NCBI GenBank assembly: GCA_002455175.1
Contig: DKKJ01000206.1
Coordinates: 18,448 to 26,707 of the forward strand
Length of the DNA stretch: 8,260 nt
DNA from: Opitutaceae bacterium UBA6669
GTDB taxonomy: Bacteria; Verrucomicrobiota; Verrucomicrobiia; Opitutales; Opitutaceae
Direction: 5' to 3'
In this document: in pieces, positions 6,895 through 8,260 of the stretch
Position numbering within the stretch: the first letter of the stretch is position 1
How the letters are laid out: each line of letters opens with the position of its first letter
Translations under genes and position numbers: made by a program
The notes under the pieces: generated by a model
The model's database searches: none
Told to the model about the DNA's origin: nothing
What the model saw: the letters and a program-made list of their open reading frames with translations, nothing else

Positions 6895-7764
6895 CTACAA
6901 CGTCACGGGCGCCACGCTGACGCTTTCAACATAGAGCTCCGCCTCGATCCGAGAAACTCGTTCGCCATCTCCGACCGAACGGCTCAATCGAACCAGACCC
7001 ACTTGCGATAACGACAAGGTGACGAGCGGATTTTTCATCGCTGGGTCCAGCAGGGAAAGCGTGGCACTCTTTTCTTGAGCATCTGAATTTTTCCCTTGGA
7101 GAAGAAAACGATCACGCCATTGCGTCCAGGCCTCGGCGTCTGCCGAAGAAATCGAGATCAAAAGGTTGGATACCTCCAGCTTTCCGGATTCGCGACTAAT
7201 GACCAAGCTGGAAACCGTCGCGATACGGTTAGAAGGCAGACCTTCCACCGTCAGCCGAAAGTTTGAAGCCAACGCGGCCTTGCCCTTAGCACCGAGGGGA
7301 ATCGCCACCGCAGGACCAGCCAAGGCGCGCGTAGAAGAGACTTCGAAAGTCAGGATGATGCGGGTAGATTCTTTCGAAGCCCCATCCAGCGCTGGGAACT
7401 CAACCTTGGTGAGAACCGCATTGCTCGCTTCGAGGGTGGGTGAATTGGTCGCATGCAGCAGCAGTGCCACCGGCGCGGGAGCGCCTGCGCAGAAGTCCGC
7501 AACCACCCCCGCAAGCGGCGCCTGGAGAACGCCGGAGACTTCCAGTACGACGGGGTCATAGACGACCTTGCCGATCTGTTTTTTGTTTCCGTTGGTTTGC
7601 ACGATGCCGCGAGGTTCTCCGCCCGACCAACCGAGCAAGCCTGCGTAAACCGCACCGTTAATCGTAACCGCTGCCCGATCACCGAGGTAGGTTCGGCTCT
7701 CGGCACTCACGAGACCGGCCGTGCATGCTGCGATCAACAGGCTGACGAGAAGAAATCGATTCAT
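6895..7764 (-). CDS. Exported protein with two T4 gp19-like tail-tube domains
   Basis: This 289-residue protein starts with a signal peptide (R3, hydrophobic 4-13, cleavage likely after VSA at 19-21). LIAAC at 10-14 also resembles a lipobox, so a lipoprotein is possible. Residues about 29-145 resemble the phage tail-tube gp19 fold: ING at 35-37, GWSGGE at 45-50, the KKQIGKVVYDPVVLE strand pair (61-75), and the hallmark LTKVEFPALDGASKE (118-132). Residues about 163-284 look like a second, divergent copy: ASNFRLTVEGLP (166-177), WTQWRDRFLLQGKN (213-226), EKSATLSLLDPAMK (231-244), VGLVRL (255-260) and IEAELYVE (273-280). I recall Sec-exported tandem proteins of this type annotated as phage tail protein in other bacteria. 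No sheath, baseplate or terminase gene is near. Function is unknown; it may be an envelope or surface protein using the tube fold. Confidence 0.7.
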   Translation of the reverse strand: MNRFLLVSLLIAACTAGLVSAESRTYLGDRAAVTINGAVYAGLLGWSGGEPRGIVQTNGNKKQIGKVVYDPVVLEVSGVLQAPLAGVVADFCAGAPAPVALLLHATNSPTLEASNAVLTKVEFPALDGASKESTRIILTFEVSSTRALAGPAVAIPLGAKGKAALASNFRLTVEGLPSNRIATVSSLVISRESGKLEVSNLLISISSADAEAWTQWRDRFLLQGKNSDAQEKSATLSLLDPAMKNPLVTLSLSQVGLVRLSRSVGDGERVSRIEAELYVESVSVAPVTL

Positions 7765-7788
7765 ATAGGGAGATAGGGAGATAAAAAG
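7765..7788 (-). repeat. Three tandem 8-base units against a start codon
   Basis: On the minus strand the units CTTTTTAT, CTCCCTAT and CTCCCTAT run directly into the ATG of the tail-tube-like gene. The last two are identical. Period and pyrimidine bias match the NTTTCNNN arrays nearby. The position overlaps where a ribosome-binding site would be, and no GGAGG-type site is present. Confidence 0.6.
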
Positions 7789-7819
7789 GTGAAGGGCATA
7801 TCGGCAGCCATGAACCTTC

Positions 7820-7859
7820 GAGGAAAAGCTGAAATACGGAAATGGAGAAAAGCTGAAAT
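7820..7859 (-). repeat. Octamer array B (NTTTCNNN units)
   Basis: Reading the minus strand, five units are in exact 8-base register: ATTTCAGC, TTTTCTCC, ATTTCCGT, ATTTCAGC and TTTTCCTC. They are preceded by a 7-base CTTTCAA. Thirty-five bases match array A on the plus strand with four mismatches. The array lies 55-95 bases upstream of the tail-tube-like gene, pyrimidines on the coding strand. Confidence 0.8.
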
Positions 7860-7903
7860 TTGAAAGTAGGACTAGAGGTCGAGCCCGCGCAAAGATCTGC
7901 GAA

Positions 7904-7959
7904 ATTTCATAGTTTCAGCGTTTCGATATCTCTCCATTTCATCCTTTCCGCTTTTCACC
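7904..7959 (+). repeat. Octamer array C (seven NTTTCNNN units)
   Basis: Seven units in exact 8-base register on the plus strand: ATTTCATA, GTTTCAGC, GTTTCGAT, ATCTCTCC, ATTTCATC, CTTTCCGC and TTTTCACC. Six fit NTTTCNNN; the fourth is divergent. The unit order AGC, TCTCC, ATTTC, TTTC-GC, TTTTC parallels arrays A and B, with GTTTCGAT as an extra unit. It lies upstream of the Tat-signal gene. Confidence 0.8.
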
Positions 7960-8084
7960 GGCCGCAGCCGCGCCTGCCAGGCCCCCACTTTAGGAGGATA
8001 ACTTTTACTTCGCGCCTGCGCAGAGCGCCCTTCACTTTCATGCGTTCCCCCGCTCGCGTCTCCCTACTTGGTCTATCTTTTCTT

Positions 8085-8260
8085 ATGTCCTCCCCTACTG
8101 CTTTCACGGTCTCACGCCGCACGTTTCTCAAAGCCTCTGGTCTTGCACTGGGAGCAGCCGCCTTGCCGTCGTTCGGACAATCCGCTCGCACGCAGAAAAC
8201 GGTTCTCCTGCACAATGCGTGGGCGGTGAAAAATATCGGCGACATTGGTCACACACCTGG
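8085..8260 (+). CDS. Tat-exported protein, probable polysaccharide pyruvyl transferase family (N-terminal part)
   Basis: Only 58 full codons are inside the window. The N-terminus is a clear twin-arginine signal: SRRTFLK at 10-16, then a mildly hydrophobic AlaGly-rich stretch to about residue 28 and probable processing near Gly31-Gln32. The mature start (KTVLLHNAWAVKNIGDIGHTPG, first strand and glycine-rich turn) resembles planctomycete and verrucomicrobial Tat-signal proteins annotated as polysaccharide pyruvyl transferases, as I recall; the NIGDIGHTPG turn is the key match. An in-frame ATG at 8040 would add 15 residues; I prefer 8085 because it places the twin arginines at the usual distance. 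The frame is open to the window edge. The export signal is firm, the enzyme family moderate. No Shine-Dalgarno sequence is seen. Confidence 0.75.
   Translation, partial: MSSPTAFTVSRRTFLKASGLALGAAALPSFGQSARTQKTVLLHNAWAVKNIGDIGHTP

Larger units (their letters stand above)
7789..8084. other. Divergent intergenic region carrying two facing octamer arrays
   Basis: Together with the short repeat at 7765-7788, this makes 320 bases without a supported gene between a minus-strand and a plus-strand gene. It holds octamer arrays at 7820-7859 and 7904-7959. Between them lies a CGCA/TGCG mini-stem around an AGATCT site near 7888-7901. An isolated AGGAGG (7992-7997) has no start codon at a useful distance. 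Promoters for both flanking genes are presumably here but were not identified. Confidence 0.5.

Noticed and set aside
6895..7764. Contractile injection system or prophage
   Set aside because: Only the tail-tube-like protein is present, and it carries an export signal; no sheath, baseplate, spike, ATPase, terminase or capsid gene is seen.
7820..7959. CRISPR-like array
   Set aside because: Units are only 8 bases, without unique spacers of constant length, and no cas gene is near.
7992..7997. Perfect AGGAGG ribosome-binding-like site
   Set aside because: No ATG, GTG or TTG occurs at a usable distance; the nearest ATG is over 40 bases away, and other genes here do not use such sites.
7955..8245. 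Open frame of 96 codons on the minus strand
   Set aside because: It lies opposite the clear Tat-signal gene and part of an octamer array; the composition is unlike a protein.

Overview
The window looks like a chromosomal stretch from a Verrucomicrobiota bacterium, most likely near Opitutaceae. This is inferred from gene content, since no rRNA is present: a TonB-dependent receptor with the plug wording common in that family, a secreted sialidase-like propeller, a Tat-exported protein resembling pyruvyl transferases, a creatininase-family enzyme beside an aldo/keto reductase, moderately high GC, and start codons with no Shine-Dalgarno sequence.

Layout, left to right. Bases 1-434 (minus) hold the N-terminal part of a TonB-dependent receptor with an EF-hand-like loop ahead of its plug. 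A terminator-like hairpin at 557-593 separates it from a flavin-dependent luciferase-like oxidoreductase (660-1682, minus). That gene is divergent from a secreted BNR/sialidase-like protein (1850-3091, plus), which converges on a predicted lipoprotein (3154-4290, minus). After about 400 bases without a gene comes a minus-strand run. In transcription order it is an exported protein with two T4 gp19-like tail-tube domains (7764-6895), a 70-residue DUF3253 protein (6817-6605), a creatininase-family hydrolase (6430-5720) and an aldo/keto reductase (5659-4691). A Tat-signal protein starts at 8085 (plus) and leaves the window.

The genes do not form one obvious pathway. The receptor, sialidase-like protein and oxidoreductases suit a polysaccharide- or glycan-using environmental bacterium. 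Creatininase and aldo/keto reductase may be co-transcribed. The tail-tube protein has no sheath, baseplate or ATPase gene beside it, so the window does not show a complete contractile apparatus.

The most unusual signal is non-coding. Pyrimidine-rich arrays built from 8-base units of the form NTTTCNNN lie at 3106-3152 (plus), 7820-7859 (minus) and 7904-7959 (plus). The units keep a similar order between copies, and the last two arrays face each other as an interrupted inverted repeat in a divergent intergenic region. A related 8-base tandem sits directly against the start codon of the tail-tube gene.
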